A stretch of DNA of 49,503 nt from Enterococcus sp. CSURQ0835 (GTDB lineage Bacteria; Bacillota; Bacilli; Lactobacillales; Enterococcaceae): the NCBI RefSeq assembly GCF_902706605.1, contig NZ_CACSLH010000023.1:1-49503 (forward strand), in the 5' to 3' direction. This document shows, one piece after another, positions 7,658 through 17,106 of this stretch (its first letter is position 1; every line of letters starts with the position of its first letter). The notes under the pieces were generated by a model. It had not been told where the DNA came from, did no database searches, and saw nothing but the letters and a program-made list of their open reading frames with translations. Both the position numbers and the translations under genes were made by a program.

Positions 7658-10294
7658 TTATTTCGCTTCGTACCACGTTTTACCCCAACTACTGTCCGTG
7701 ATCAGCGGCACATCAAGGTCAACGGTGTGTTCCATCACTTCTTTGACTAATTGATCCAACGTTGCTAATTCCGTCTCAGGCACTTCAAAGACTAATTCAT
7801 CGTGAACTTGCAGCAGCATCGTGGCTTGTAATTTTTCCTTTTTCAAACGTTTAGCTAACTCGATCATCGCGAGTTTCAAAATATCAGCGGCACTTCCTTG
7901 GATTGGCGTGTTGATCGCTGTCCGTTCCGCAAATGAGCGCACATTGTAATTCCGTGAGTTGATATCTGGCAAGTAGCGGCGACGATTGTATAACGTAGTC
8001 GCATACCCTTTATCTTTTGCTTCCCGCACACTTTCTTCCATATATTGCTTGACTCCTGGATAATTTTCAAAATACGTATCGATATATTCTTGGGCAGCTT
8101 TGCGAGAGATCCCTAAATTTTGTGACAGCCCATAATCGGAAATACCATAGACGATCCCAAAATTTACCGCTTTAGCATTGCGGCGCATATTCGGTGTCAC
8201 TTGATCTTTTGCAACGCCAAAGATCCGCATCGCTGTACTGGCATGGATATCCAGGCCTTCCCGGAAAGCTTCTTTCAAATGTTCATCGCCTGAAATGTGC
8301 GCTAATACCCGCAATTCGATTTGGGAATAATCAGATGAATAGATCAGCCAATCTTTTTGCCGCGGCACAAACGCTTCGCGAATCTTCCGGCCTTCTTCTA
8401 AACGAATCGGGATATTTTGTAAATTCGGATCGACTGAACTCAAACGCCCAGTTTGGGTCAGCGTTTGGATATAGCGCGTATGGACTTTATTATCGGCTTG
8501 GATCACTTTTAATAAACCTTCCACATAGGTCGATTGGATCTTGGCCAACTGGCGGTAATTTAAAATATCTTCGACGATCGGAGCTTGATCTCGCAATTGT
8601 TCCAACACATCGACCGCAGTTGAATAACCCGTCTTCGTTTTTTTGATCACCGGTAGATTCATTTTTTCAAATAAGATCACACCCAATTGCTTCGGTGAAT
8701 TGACGTTAAATTCCGTCCCTGCCTCTTGATAGATTTTTTGCTCGATCTCTAATAATCGTTGCGAAAATTCGCCTCGCATCGTTTGCAGGCGACTCGCATC
8801 GACTGTGATCCCCGCGATCTCCATTTCGGCTAAAATTTTTGAAAGCGGTAATTCCATTTGATAGAACAGTTCAGTCTGCTCTTTTTCTTCTAATTCTTGA
8901 CTCAACTTCTCACTTAAAAACTGGATCGCTTGGATCTTGCGCGCTAAGTGAGCGTAAAATTCAGTTTCAGCTGCCGGCAATCCTTTTTTGACACCTTTTC
9001 CATAGACCTCTTCGTCTGTTTGGATCTCCGTGTAACCATAGTGATTGGCAACTCCAGCGATATCATTGCTATTATCATTCGTATCTAATAAATAAGCCGC
9101 TAACAACACATCAAAGTTGATGCCTTGCGTTTTGCCACTATAGCGATTGATGGCCACATACGTTCGTTTGGCATCATAGACTTTTTTTCCATCTTCAGCT
9201 TGGAGCCACTTTTTAAAGGCGGGACTTTCGAACAATTCTAAATCTGGTGTCACATAAATTTTTTCTTGATTGCCCCAACTGATCCCGACTACATCTGCTA
9301 AATGATAATTATCACTGAGCATCTCCACATAAAGAGCCATGTCTGGTTCAAACATCGAGGCATCAAATTCATGCACAACTTGGTAACTGACTTCTGGCAA
9401 TTCAGCCACTTCTTCTACCACATTCAGCTTATTCAAAAATTGTTTGAAGTCCATCTCTTTATAAAATGCGATCAGCTGATCAAGGTTTTTACCATGGTAC
9501 ACCAATTCATCCAATTCGATTTCAACGGGTGCATCGGTTGCGATCGTCGCTAATTGCTTAGACAAAAAAGCTTGCTCTTTGTCATTGATCAGATTTTCTT
9601 TCATTTTACTTTTTTTCAATTCATCCAAGTGGTCGTAGATTCCTTCGACACTGCCAAATTGTTTTAATAATTTGATGGCTGTCTTCTCGCCCACTTTTGT
9701 TACGCCGGGATAATTATCCGACGCATCACCGGCCAGGCCTTTCATGTCGATGATTTGATTAGGCGTCAAGCCGTCGTATTTTTCCGCGACATGCGCCGGT
9801 GTGTAAGATTCGATCTCACTAACACCTTTGACAGTGATATCAACAGTCACTTTTTCACTCGCTAGCTGAGTCAGATCGCGATCACCAGATAAAACGACTA
9901 CCTCATAATCCGCTTCACTAGCTCGGTGAGCCAACGTCCCGATAATATCGTCCGCTTCAAAATTAGGTAATTCATAATACTTTACGCCTAAGCCTTGCAA
10001 CAGCTCGCGGATATAAGGTAGCTGCTCGCGAAATTCTCCCGGTGTTTTAGACCGACCGCCTTTATACTCACCATACAACTCCGTTCGAAACGTCGTCTTC
10101 CCCGCATCAAAAGCGACTAAAACGTGGGTCGGTTTTTCTTTTGTCATTACATTTTCAAACATATTGTTAAAGGCATAGATCGCATTCGTATGCAACCCAC
10201 TTTGATTTTTAAACCGTTCTAGTGAATTGTGTAACGCAAAAAATGCTCGAAATGCCACACTATTGCCGTCTACTAATAATAATTTTTTCGTCAT
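7658..10294 (-). CDS. polA: DNA polymerase I
   Basis: Repair and Okazaki-fragment polymerase of 878 residues. The N-terminal 5'-3' exonuclease domain (about 1-290) shows LLLVDGNSVAFRAF, FDAGKTTFR and the YYELPNFEADDIIGT / VVVLSGDRDLTQL acidic motifs. The family A polymerase domain has motif A SDYSQIELR, motif B RRNAKAVNFGIVYG and motif C QVHDELVFE. The middle 3'-5' exonuclease-like domain reads MALYVEML where proofreading enzymes have an Asp-x-Glu pair, so proofreading is probably absent, as in other Gram-positive PolI proteins. The frame is open 27 codons upstream, but ATG 10294 follows AAAGGAG and gives the conserved MTKKLLLVDGNS start. Confidence 0.97.
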   Translation of the reverse strand: MTKKLLLVDGNSVAFRAFFALHNSLERFKNQSGLHTNAIYAFNNMFENVMTKEKPTHVLVAFDAGKTTFRTELYGEYKGGRSKTPGEFREQLPYIRELLQGLGVKYYELPNFEADDIIGTLAHRASEADYEVVVLSGDRDLTQLASEKVTVDITVKGVSEIESYTPAHVAEKYDGLTPNQIIDMKGLAGDASDNYPGVTKVGEKTAIKLLKQFGSVEGIYDHLDELKKSKMKENLINDKEQAFLSKQLATIATDAPVEIELDELVYHGKNLDQLIAFYKEMDFKQFLNKLNVVEEVAELPEVSYQVVHEFDASMFEPDMALYVEMLSDNYHLADVVGISWGNQEKIYVTPDLELFESPAFKKWLQAEDGKKVYDAKRTYVAINRYSGKTQGINFDVLLAAYLLDTNDNSNDIAGVANHYGYTEIQTDEEVYGKGVKKGLPAAETEFYAHLARKIQAIQFLSEKLSQELEEKEQTELFYQMELPLSKILAEMEIAGITVDASRLQTMRGEFSQRLLEIEQKIYQEAGTEFNVNSPKQLGVILFEKMNLPVIKKTKTGYSTAVDVLEQLRDQAPIVEDILNYRQLAKIQSTYVEGLLKVIQADNKVHTRYIQTLTQTGRLSSVDPNLQNIPIRLEEGRKIREAFVPRQKDWLIYSSDYSQIELRVLAHISGDEHLKEAFREGLDIHASTAMRIFGVAKDQVTPNMRRNAKAVNFGIVYGISDYGLSQNLGISRKAAQEYIDTYFENYPGVKQYMEESVREAKDKGYATTLYNRRRYLPDINSRNYNVRSFAERTAINTPIQGSAADILKLAMIELAKRLKKEKLQATMLLQVHDELVFEVPETELATLDQLVKEVMEHTVDLDVPLITDSSWGKTWYEAK

Positions 10295-10389
10295 CTGCTC
10301 GACTCCTTTACGCTTTATTCTAACAAAGAGTGACGCTTTACAAAAGAAATTGAAAAAAATTTTAGTTGCTGTCAATCAACAAAAAAACA

Positions 10390-10424
10390 CAAAAAAATTG
10401 CAGGCGAAAAGTTGCCTGCAATTT
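10390..10424 (-). terminator. Terminator after the Bax-inhibitor-like gene
   Basis: Perfect 9-bp arms ATTGCAGGC and GCCTGCAAT with an 8-base loop, followed on the minus strand by seven T. It separates the Bax-inhibitor gene from polA. Confidence 0.85.
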
Positions 10425-10427
10425 GTT

Positions 10428-11111
10428 TTAATCGTTACTGCCAAAAATCCGTAAAAAGGAAATCAGCAAGTTGATAAAATCAATATAAAGGGACAGTGCC
10501 ATAAAGATCGCGGTGCCGTTAGATACTTCGCCATTTGAGCGATAATAGATTTGGCGGATCATTTGGTTGTCATACGCGGTGATCCCTGACATAATGACGA
10601 CCATCAAAATCGAGATGAATAATTCGACCGCCGAACTATGCAACACAAAGGCGTTTAGTAACATCGCAATGATGATCCCGATCAAACAGCTGAGTCCCGC
10701 TCGACCGATCCCTGACAAATCTTTTTTCGTAAAACTACCTACCAAGGACATCACAATAAATGTAGCCGACGCTGAAACAAAGGCTTGGGTCACCGTTCCG
10801 ATATTGTAAGCTGCTAACGTGATTCCTAGTGTGACCCCATTTAACATCGAGTAGACGATAAAGCCTGACAATGCTAATGTCGGATTTTTCTCTGCCTTGA
10901 CGCCTAAAAAGATCACCAGTGCGATCTCTAAGATCCAGATCCCCCACAAACCCAAAGGAAAATGATTGACCAGTGTCGCGACTTGCGTCATGTAAGGTCC
11001 TAAAACTAAATACGAGATCCCCGCACTAACTGCGATTCCTAAACCTAAATACGCATAAATTTTACTATAGAAACGATTCAAACTAGAAGTTTTCGTCTGT
11101 TGATTGTCCAT
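10428..11111 (-). CDS. Bax inhibitor-1/YccA-family membrane protein
   Basis: A 227-residue, seven-segment integral membrane protein of the BI-1 (TMBIM) family. Hydrophobic segments follow one another from about residue 20 to the end, and the family signatures are visible: the LNGVTLG stretch in the middle and SGITAYDNQMIRQIY...ALSLYIDFINLLISFLRIFG at the C-terminus with its conserved acidic residues. Family members are proposed pH-sensitive calcium leak channels; the bacterial physiological role is uncertain. Translation is taken from ATG 11111, six bases after GGAGG; an ATG two codons earlier abuts the ribosome site. The start lies inside the end of the hot-dog gene, implying coupling. Confidence 0.9.
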   Translation of the reverse strand: MDNQQTKTSSLNRFYSKIYAYLGLGIAVSAGISYLVLGPYMTQVATLVNHFPLGLWGIWILEIALVIFLGVKAEKNPTLALSGFIVYSMLNGVTLGITLAAYNIGTVTQAFVSASATFIVMSLVGSFTKKDLSGIGRAGLSCLIGIIIAMLLNAFVLHSSAVELFISILMVVIMSGITAYDNQMIRQIYYRSNGEVSNGTAIFMALSLYIDFINLLISFLRIFGSND

Positions 11112-11568
11112 GTACATCCTCCTCATAATGATCAGCTGGCGGTTTCACCATTACTACCGCATCTAAAATTCGTTTTTCTTCCATATCGTTGGCTTCCACT
11201 GAAATCGTCACGACATCTTTCATCTTGTCGACTTTGATCACCACAAATTCAAATGTCAGCGTCTCATAGTGAAAAATTGGTTCGATGAAGTTGATTGAAA
11301 AATTGACCACGTGACTGCCAGGTCCTGGCAAATGTTTCGAGATCGCACTCGTAATAATTCCCATGATCATGATCGATGGCACAAGTGGTTGCTGATATTC
11401 AGTCGTCTTGGCATATTCATGTTGGATATAAAGCGGATTCGCATCATTGGTCAACCCTAGATACAACAGCAATTGGTTGTCTTCGATCGATTCTGTCAGC
11501 GATAACGAATCGCCTTCTTCAATCTCATCGATCGCCTTCCCGACTTTTTTAGCTTTTGAATTATACAA
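11083..11568 (-). CDS. MaoC-like hot-dog domain protein, catalytic His replaced
   Basis: A 161-residue single hot-dog protein resembling MaoC/(R)-specific enoyl-CoA hydratases. The hydratase signature is recognisable as LTNDANPLYIQHEYA (about residues 39-53): the Asp and Asn-Pro-Leu are kept, but Tyr stands where the catalytic His is expected. A C-terminal acidic tail follows. It could still bind an acyl chain or be a regulator or thioesterase relative; no substrate can be assigned. The start is TTG at 11568, eight bases after GGAGGG. Its end overlaps the Bax-inhibitor start by 29 bp, so the two are cotranscribed. Confidence 0.7.
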   Translation of the reverse strand: MYNSKAKKVGKAIDEIEEGDSLSLTESIEDNQLLLYLGLTNDANPLYIQHEYAKTTEYQQPLVPSIMIMGIITSAISKHLPGPGSHVVNFSINFIEPIFHYETLTFEFVVIKVDKMKDVVTISVEANDMEEKRILDAVVMVKPPADHYEEDVHGQSTDENF

Positions 11569-11603
11569 ACAAAATTCCCTCCATCATCTTTTTAACTATC
11601 CTT

Positions 11604-11631
11604 ATTTTAGCAGACTGACTCAAAGGCGCAA
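11604..11631 (-). promoter_or_regulatory. Probable promoter of the MaoC-like / Bax-inhibitor operon
   Basis: On the minus strand TTGCGC (11626-11631) and TAAAAT (11604-11609) are 16 bp apart, about 40 bp upstream of the TTG start. It is positioned between the murC terminator and the hot-dog gene. Confidence 0.5.
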
Positions 11632-11641
11632 CCATAAATCG

Positions 11642-11674
11642 AAAAGGAGTGGAACACAAAGTTCTACTCCTTCC
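11642..11674 (-). terminator. Terminator downstream of murC
   Basis: Arms AAGGAGTAGAAC and GTTCCACTCCTT pair over 12 bp (one mismatch/wobble) with a 5-base loop and are followed by TTTTC on the minus strand. It lies about 60 bp after the murC stop. Confidence 0.7.
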
Positions 11675-11731
11675 TCCAGCTAAACTGTGTGACAAAAGTG
11701 AAGCACCTCGTTCACAGCTGTTTTGGCTCAG

Positions 11732-13066
11732 TTATAAAACGTTACGGGTCGCATTGCTCAATAGATTTTCATAAGCCCGTTCAAATTTCTGGACATCGCC
11801 AGCCCCCATGAATAGGACGACTGCATTATGATAATCCAAAAGTGGCGACATATTATCTTCTTTTAAGACTTGCCCGCCTTTTTGGATCTTAGCGCCTAAG
11901 TCTTCAATTTTCACATCACCAGTCGTTTCCCGCGCTGATGAAAAGATATCGCATAAGTAAACGTGATCTGCTCGATCCAGTGCTTCGGCAAAATCATCCA
12001 TCAACGCGATCGTCCGCGTAAACGTATGCGGTTGGAAAACTGCGATCAATTCTTTGTCCGGATATTTTTGACGAGCAGCATCGATCGTAGCTTTGATCTC
12101 AGCTGGATGATGAGCATAGTCATCGACTAAGACCATATCAGCAACATTTTTTTCAGTAAAGCGTCGTTTGACCCCAGAAAAAGTCAACATCTCTTCTTTG
12201 ACTTTATCCATGTCTAATTTTTCAAAGTACGCAACTGCGATCACTGCTAGTGCGTTCAAAATATTATGTTTGCCAAAAGACGGCACGGTGAAACGACCAA
12301 TAAACGTTTTATCATGGTAGACATCAAAAGCTGAGCCTTTAGTCGTCCGCGTGATATTTTTAGCTTGAATGTCATCAGTATCAGACAATCCATAATAATA
12401 AATCGGGACATTCGCTGTTAGCTTACGTAAATATTTGTCATCTCCATACGCGAAGATTCCTTTTTTGACTTGGGAAGCCAACGTTTGGAACGCTTCAAAA
12501 ACGTCTTCAATGCTTTTGAAATAATCGGGATGATCAAAATCAATATTGGTCATGATCGCATAATCTGGTGCATAAGCTAAGAAATGACGTTGGTATTCAC
12601 ACGCTTCAAATGAAAAGAATTTCGCATCTGGCACACCATGTCCGGTCCCATCCCCAATCAAATAACTCGTCGGTGCGATTCCGCTCAACACGTGTGAAAG
12701 TAGACCAGTCGTACTCGTCTTCCCGTGTGAACCTGTCACCGCGACACTTGTATAAGGTTGGATGAATTGCCCGATGAAATCATGATAACGAATCACTTCT
12801 AGACCTAATTCTTTGGCCCGAACGATTTCTTCATGCGTATCTGGAAAGGCATTTCCAGCGATCACCGTCATTCCCGGTTTAATATTGTCTTGGTTAAATG
12901 GCAAAATCGTTACGCCAGCTTTTTCTAAATCTCGTTGGGTGAAAAAATAAGTCTCAACATCAGAACCTTGGACGTTGTAACCTTTCTCATGTAAGACAAG
13001 TGCTAAAGAACTCATCCCTGAACCTTTGATGCCGACAAAATGATATAACGTATCTTTATTGTTCAT
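11732..13066 (-). CDS. murC: UDP-N-acetylmuramate--L-alanine ligase
   Basis: Adds L-alanine to UDP-MurNAc, the first amino acid step of peptidoglycan precursor synthesis, in the cytoplasm. The 444-residue protein has all three Mur ligase domains: the N-terminal UDP-binding fold with [12 protein letters not shown] (11-22), the central ATPase with [10 protein letters not shown] (111-120) and [11 protein letters not shown], and the C-terminal domain with [14 protein letters not shown] and [12 protein letters not shown] 13066 follows AGAGGATC. It is monocistronic, with its own promoter and terminator. Confidence 0.97.
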   Translation of the reverse strand: MNNKDTLYHFVGIKGSGMSSLALVLHEKGYNVQGSDVETYFFTQRDLEKAGVTILPFNQDNIKPGMTVIAGNAFPDTHEEIVRAKELGLEVIRYHDFIGQFIQPYTSVAVTGSHGKTSTTGLLSHVLSGIAPTSYLIGDGTGHGVPDAKFFSFEACEYQRHFLAYAPDYAIMTNIDFDHPDYFKSIEDVFEAFQTLASQVKKGIFAYGDDKYLRKLTANVPIYYYGLSDTDDIQAKNITRTTKGSAFDVYHDKTFIGRFTVPSFGKHNILNALAVIAVAYFEKLDMDKVKEEMLTFSGVKRRFTEKNVADMVLVDDYAHHPAEIKATIDAARQKYPDKELIAVFQPHTFTRTIALMDDFAEALDRADHVYLCDIFSSARETTGDVKIEDLGAKIQKGGQVLKEDNMSPLLDYHNAVVLFMGAGDVQKFERAYENLLSNATRNVL

Positions 13067-13110
13067 TTGATCCTCTTCCTTGTATGTACAGAATTATCGT
13101 TGCGATTTAT

Positions 13111-13139
13111 ATTATCATATATCTACTAAAAAATAGCAA
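13111..13139 (-). promoter_or_regulatory. Promoter of murC
   Basis: Minus-strand TTGCTA (13134-13139) and GATAAT (13111-13116) with a 17-bp spacer, 45 bp upstream of the murC start codon. Close to the sigma-A consensus. Confidence 0.7.
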
Positions 13140-13166
13140 ACTTTTCCGCTCTGAACCGCGAAATAT

Positions 13167-13622
13167 TTACTTACGCTTCCGCTTTTTCAATCCTTGATAA
13201 TGAAGAACGCCGCGACAGATTCCGCAAACATAGCATTTTGTATTTATTTTCCGTTGTCGTAAGATCTCATGACCGTGCTCACAACAATAACAATGATAAC
13301 TTTTTTCAACTAGCGGCGGCGCATACCGCGCGCCACCTGTTTGGGCTAATAACTTTTTAAAATCGGCATCACGATGCTGATAGCCTCGGCCAGTCAAATG
13401 CAGATGGTAGTGACACAACTCATGCTTGATCACACTGACCAATTCTGGCTGCCCATATTTTTCTACCACTAATGGATTGAAATCTAGATGGTGATCGTTT
13501 AAATGATAGCGCCCACCAGTCGTTTTCAAACGCCGATTAAACACAGCCTGGTGTAAAAAAGGCCGTTTAAAACTTTCCAGCGAGATTTTCTCAACTAGCT
13601 GTTGTAATTCTTGTTCCGTCAT
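13167..13622 (-). CDS. SprT-like zinc metalloprotease family protein
   Basis: A 151-residue protein of the SprT-like family. The metalloprotease motif HELCHYH (His67, Glu68, His71) is followed by a C-terminal cysteine cluster (C-x-C-C near 111-114 and C-x2-C-x2-C at 130-136) that forms the usual SprT zinc ribbon. Related eukaryotic Spartan proteins cleave DNA-protein crosslinks; the role of the short bacterial form is not established. The ATG lies nine bases after the tex stop, and its AGGAGT ribosome site overlaps the end of tex, so the two genes are one transcript. Confidence 0.88.
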   Translation of the reverse strand: MTEQELQQLVEKISLESFKRPFLHQAVFNRRLKTTGGRYHLNDHHLDFNPLVVEKYGQPELVSVIKHELCHYHLHLTGRGYQHRDADFKKLLAQTGGARYAPPLVEKSYHCYCCEHGHEILRQRKINTKCYVCGICRGVLHYQGLKKRKRK

Positions 13623-13631
13623 GGCTTACTC

Positions 13632-15803
13632 CTATTGCTCCGGTACCATCGTCAAACTGATCCGGCCTTTTTTCAGATCCACTGCCTCGACCCAAACCGT
13701 TACGACATCTCCTACCGAAACGATATCGGTGGGATGCTTGACAAATTTTTGGCTAAGTTTTGAAATGTGGACCAACCCATCTTGCTTCACGCCGATATCA
13801 ACAAAAGCGCCAAAGTCGATCACGTTTCGAACCGTTCCTTTTAATTCCATTCCCGGTTTCAGATCTTCCATGCTCAACACATCTTGACGTAATAGCGGGG
13901 CAGCCATAGCATCGCGCATATCCCGACCAGGTTTTCGTAACGCCAGTAAGATGTCTTGCACCGTCTCTTTGCCAATTGAAAACCGTTGCGCTAATTGACT
14001 TGCAGACAGTTGGTTGATTTTTTCAGTTGCAGCTGCATTGCCAAGTTCAGTTAACCTCACATCTGCTAATGCCAAAATTTTTTTAGCACTAGCATAACTT
14101 TCTGGATGGATCCCAGTATTATCCAAAACATTTTTCGCTTGAGGAATCCGTAAAAAACCGATCGCTTGTTCATAAGCTTTTGGACCTAACCGAGGAACTT
14201 TTTTCAATTGGGGTCGGCTAGTAAAAACGCCATTTTCTTCACGATAGTTAACGATGTTTTGGGCAATCGTCTTATTCAGTCCGGAAACCGATTGTAACAA
14301 CTGCGGACTAGCTGTATTGACATCAACACCCACTTGGTTAACAGCCGTTTCAACGACAAAATCCAATTGCTCAGCTAAACGTTTTTGCGCCACATCATGC
14401 TGATACTGACCGACACCAACTGCTTTGGGATCGATCTTCACCAATTCCGCTAACGGATCTTGCAATCTGCGGGCAATCGAGACCGCACTGCGTTCTTCGA
14501 CTTGAAGCTCAGGAAATTCTGTACGGGCAACTTCACTAGCAGAATAAACCGATGCTCCCGCTTCATTGACGATCACATAAAAAACGGTTTGGTCGATTTG
14601 TTTGATTTGTTCCGCGACGAATTGCTCTGACTCTCGACTGGCCGTTCCGTTACCGATTGCGATCATTTGGACTTGATATTTTTTCAGCAGTGCTTGAAAA
14701 GCTGGACCGGCGGCTTGACGTTTGGCTTGGGCAGCTGGCTTATGGGGGTAGATGACTTCAATCGCTAACACTTTGCCCGTTTCATCAACGACTGCCAATT
14801 TACAGCCCGTCCGATACGCTGGGTCAAAACCTAAGACAACTTTGCCTTTTAGTGGTGGCTGCAACAACAGATTCCGTAAATTTTCACCAAAGATCGCAAT
14901 CGCTTGCTCATCAGCTTGTTCAGTCAATTCATTGCGCAGCTCGCGCTCGATTGCAGGACCGATAAACCGTTTATAGCTATCCAGATAAGCTTCACGAATA
15001 AAAGGCGCGGTAACCGACTCAGTGTGCGGGATCAGTTTTTGCTCGAAGTAATCACTGATTTTTTGTTCATCAACGACTAAACTGACTTTCAAAACCCCTT
15101 CTTTTTCGCCTCGATTTGAAGCTAAGACCCGATGGGAAACCATTTTAGTGATCGGCTCGGTAAAATCATAATACATTTCATAAACGCCTTTTTCATCTTG
15201 CTCCTCAGCTTTAACTGTGCTGTGATAGCGTCCATGTTTTTTAGTATAGTCACGAATCCATGTTCGAAACATTGGCTCATCACTGATCTGTTCAGCTAAG
15301 ATCTCATGGGCGCCAGCTAAGGCTTCTGCAGGTGTTGTGATCTCTGCTGTGACAAATTCGGCTGCTTTACTATTCACATCGCCGCTTTTTGGTTGACTCA
15401 TCAAATAATCAGCTAACGGTTCCAAACCGTGCTCTTTTGCGATCGTTGCTTTTGTCCGGCGTTTTTGTTTATACGGCCGATACAAATCTTCTACTTGTTG
15501 CATCTTGACCGTTGCTTGGATTTTTTCAGCCAGCTCCGGGGTCAATTTTTCTTGCTCCGCGATCAAACGCAAGACTTCCGCTTTACGCTTTTCAAGATTT
15601 TCTAAATAATGATACCGCTCTTCGATCTCGCGGATCTGAACTTCATCTAAACTGTGGGTCCGCTCTTTACGGTAACGCGCGATAAAGGGAACGGTATTCC
15701 CTTCTGCTAACAATTCTAAGACGACTTTGATCTGTTGCAGACGGTATGCGGGCAACTCTTGATCGACTAAGCTTAAAATCGTTTGATTGATATTTTCTGT
15801 CAT
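13632..15803 (-). CDS. tex: Tex-family RNA-binding transcription accessory protein
   Basis: A 723-residue Tex protein, related to eukaryotic Spt6 and conserved across bacteria. Domains in order: helical N-terminal Tex region (about 1-190, with VPFIARYRKERTHSLDE), a YqgF/RNase H-like domain (VLGFDPAYRTGCKLAVVD, about 325-425), helix-hairpin-helix motifs (NTASPQLLQSVSGLNKTIAQNIVNYR and the following RxG segment), and a C-terminal S1 RNA-binding domain (GMELKGTVRNVIDFGAFVDIGVKQDGLVHIS). Length and order match the family. The start has an AGGAAG site. The SprT-like gene follows it in the same transcript, an arrangement seen in other lactic acid bacteria. Confidence 0.95.
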   Translation of the reverse strand: MTENINQTILSLVDQELPAYRLQQIKVVLELLAEGNTVPFIARYRKERTHSLDEVQIREIEERYHYLENLEKRKAEVLRLIAEQEKLTPELAEKIQATVKMQQVEDLYRPYKQKRRTKATIAKEHGLEPLADYLMSQPKSGDVNSKAAEFVTAEITTPAEALAGAHEILAEQISDEPMFRTWIRDYTKKHGRYHSTVKAEEQDEKGVYEMYYDFTEPITKMVSHRVLASNRGEKEGVLKVSLVVDEQKISDYFEQKLIPHTESVTAPFIREAYLDSYKRFIGPAIERELRNELTEQADEQAIAIFGENLRNLLLQPPLKGKVVLGFDPAYRTGCKLAVVDETGKVLAIEVIYPHKPAAQAKRQAAGPAFQALLKKYQVQMIAIGNGTASRESEQFVAEQIKQIDQTVFYVIVNEAGASVYSASEVARTEFPELQVEERSAVSIARRLQDPLAELVKIDPKAVGVGQYQHDVAQKRLAEQLDFVVETAVNQVGVDVNTASPQLLQSVSGLNKTIAQNIVNYREENGVFTSRPQLKKVPRLGPKAYEQAIGFLRIPQAKNVLDNTGIHPESYASAKKILALADVRLTELGNAAATEKINQLSASQLAQRFSIGKETVQDILLALRKPGRDMRDAMAAPLLRQDVLSMEDLKPGMELKGTVRNVIDFGAFVDIGVKQDGLVHISKLSQKFVKHPTDIVSVGDVVTVWVEAVDLKKGRISLTMVPEQ

Positions 15804-15858
15804 CTGACTTCCTACTTTCTAACAAAATCCCATTCATTTTACCACAAATGACAGCGCG

Positions 15859-16587
15859 CTAAAAATCCGGTTGCCAAGCGTGAGGATTTTTAACTTCATA
15901 GTCATGGACAATGCCGTCTTCATTAAAAACCACACCATGTAAACTCCCGCCAAAAACCGCCCCGCCATCGATCCCGATCTTATGATCACTTTGCCACAAA
16001 GCAGTCGTCTGCATGTCACCATATAACATCGGTGTAATCGTATGACCAAAGACGATCGTTTTCCCCGTTTGATTTTTTCCTTGATGAAACGGCTCCCTGA
16101 TCCATAAAAAATCCATTGGGTCCGTATCGTGCCAATCTTTTTTAGTCAAATCGACCCCAGCGTGGACAAACAAATAATCATGCCACTCATAATAAAGCGG
16201 CTGATTCAATAAAAAGGTCAGCAATTCTTTGTAGCGGCTTCGGATAAACAGCGCGATCTCCGTGGGGGAATATTCTTCTGTCGCCCCTGGATGAAGTAAG
16301 CTTTCGATCGTTTCTTTTCCACCATTATAGACATAACTTTGAAAGAGTTCTTCCGGATCTTTTAAAAACTGTAAAAAGTACTCTTCGTGATTGCCTCGCA
16401 AATAAATGGCATCATACTTTTCCACCAGTTCTAAAGCTTTTAAAAAGCACTGTTTGGATTGCTTGCCGCGATCATTCAAATCTCCGATCAATAGCAATTG
16501 TTGCGTGGCTGGTTCAAACTGTTCCAAGACTTGCTGAAATAATCCATATTCCCCGTGGACATCTCCGACTGCAAATAATTCTGCCAT
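15859..16587 (-). CDS. PPP-type metallophosphoesterase (serine/threonine phosphatase-like)
   Basis: A 242-residue calcineurin-like phosphoesterase. The bimetal motifs are complete: GDVHG (8-12), GDLNDRG (35-41), GNHE (65-68), a later FVHAGVDL and VFGHTI. Members of this branch include protein phosphatases and diadenosine-tetraphosphate hydrolases (PrpE-like), and the sequence does not decide between them. ATG 16587 follows a strong AAAGGAGGG site. It stands alone between tex and the VOC gene. Confidence 0.85.
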   Translation of the reverse strand: MAELFAVGDVHGEYGLFQQVLEQFEPATQQLLLIGDLNDRGKQSKQCFLKALELVEKYDAIYLRGNHEEYFLQFLKDPEELFQSYVYNGGKETIESLLHPGATEEYSPTEIALFIRSRYKELLTFLLNQPLYYEWHDYLFVHAGVDLTKKDWHDTDPMDFLWIREPFHQGKNQTGKTIVFGHTITPMLYGDMQTTALWQSDHKIGIDGGAVFGGSLHGVVFNEDGIVHDYEVKNPHAWQPDF

Positions 16588-16632
16588 TGTTACCCTCCTT
16601 TAAACAACGTTTCTAACGTCATTTCCGTCTTT

Positions 16633-16662
16633 TAAAAAAAACATCCCGCAAAAACGGAATGT
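16633..16662 (-). terminator. Terminator directly after the VOC gene
   Basis: Minus-strand arms ACATTCCG and CGGGATGT (8 bp, one G-T) around TTTTTG, followed by eight T; it begins at the base after the stop codon. Confidence 0.85.
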
Positions 16663-17034
16663 TTACTTACCAGAAACCACGAAATAATTCCCATCTAAAT
16701 CAACAAAATTAAAAACGAGTTCGTCGCCCACTTTTGTCAGATCCCCCATCGGAATCTCTTTTGCTTGCAAGCTTTGATAAAGCCCTAAGACATCGTCACT
16801 GGAAAAAATTAAAGCTGGTGCAGGTTCGCTCGCGTCAGCCGTATTTTCTGCAATAAACGCGCGGTCATAGATCACTAAATGCGTACCGCTATTTTCAGTC
16901 ACCGCTAATTCCGCAACGGTTGAACCATCGACTTCATCTAAACTGATCAAACTAAAACCTAACGTTTGCCAAAATTCAGCAGCTGCTGGAACAGCTTGTG
17001 CATATAAAATGACTTTTACTTGTTCGTTAAACAT
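16663..17034 (-). CDS. VOC (glyoxalase/bleomycin-resistance fold) family protein
   Basis: A 123-residue protein with the beta-alpha-beta-beta-beta layout of the vicinal oxygen chelate fold: VKVILYAQAVPAAAEFWQTLGFSL at the N-terminus and LVFNFVDLDGNYFVVSGK at the C-terminus, the latter typical of glyoxalase-like proteins. The His/Glu metal ligands of true glyoxalase I are not clearly present, so enzymatic activity cannot be claimed. The ATG follows GAGGTG. Single gene with its own terminator. Confidence 0.75.
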   Translation of the reverse strand: MFNEQVKVILYAQAVPAAAEFWQTLGFSLISLDEVDGSTVAELAVTENSGTHLVIYDRAFIAENTADASEPAPALIFSSDDVLGLYQSLQAKEIPMGDLTKVGDELVFNFVDLDGNYFVVSGK

Positions 17035-17059
17035 TTCTTCACCTCAAAAAAAGTGTACC

Positions 17060-17091
17060 AAAAAAGCTTGGGCCGCGCCACCCAAGCTTTA
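17060..17091 (-). terminator. Terminator downstream of the cystine symporter gene
   Basis: Perfect 10-bp arms AAAGCTTGGG and CCCAAGCTTT with an 8-base GC-rich loop, 16 bp after the symporter stop and followed by TTTTTT in the minus direction. Confidence 0.85.
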
Positions 17092-17106
17092 CTCGAATTA
17101 CTTTAA

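Noticed and set aside
8194-8646. Open frame of 150 codons antisense to polA
   Set aside because: It is entirely inside the conserved polymerase domain, without a ribosome site; composition of the opposite strand explains it.
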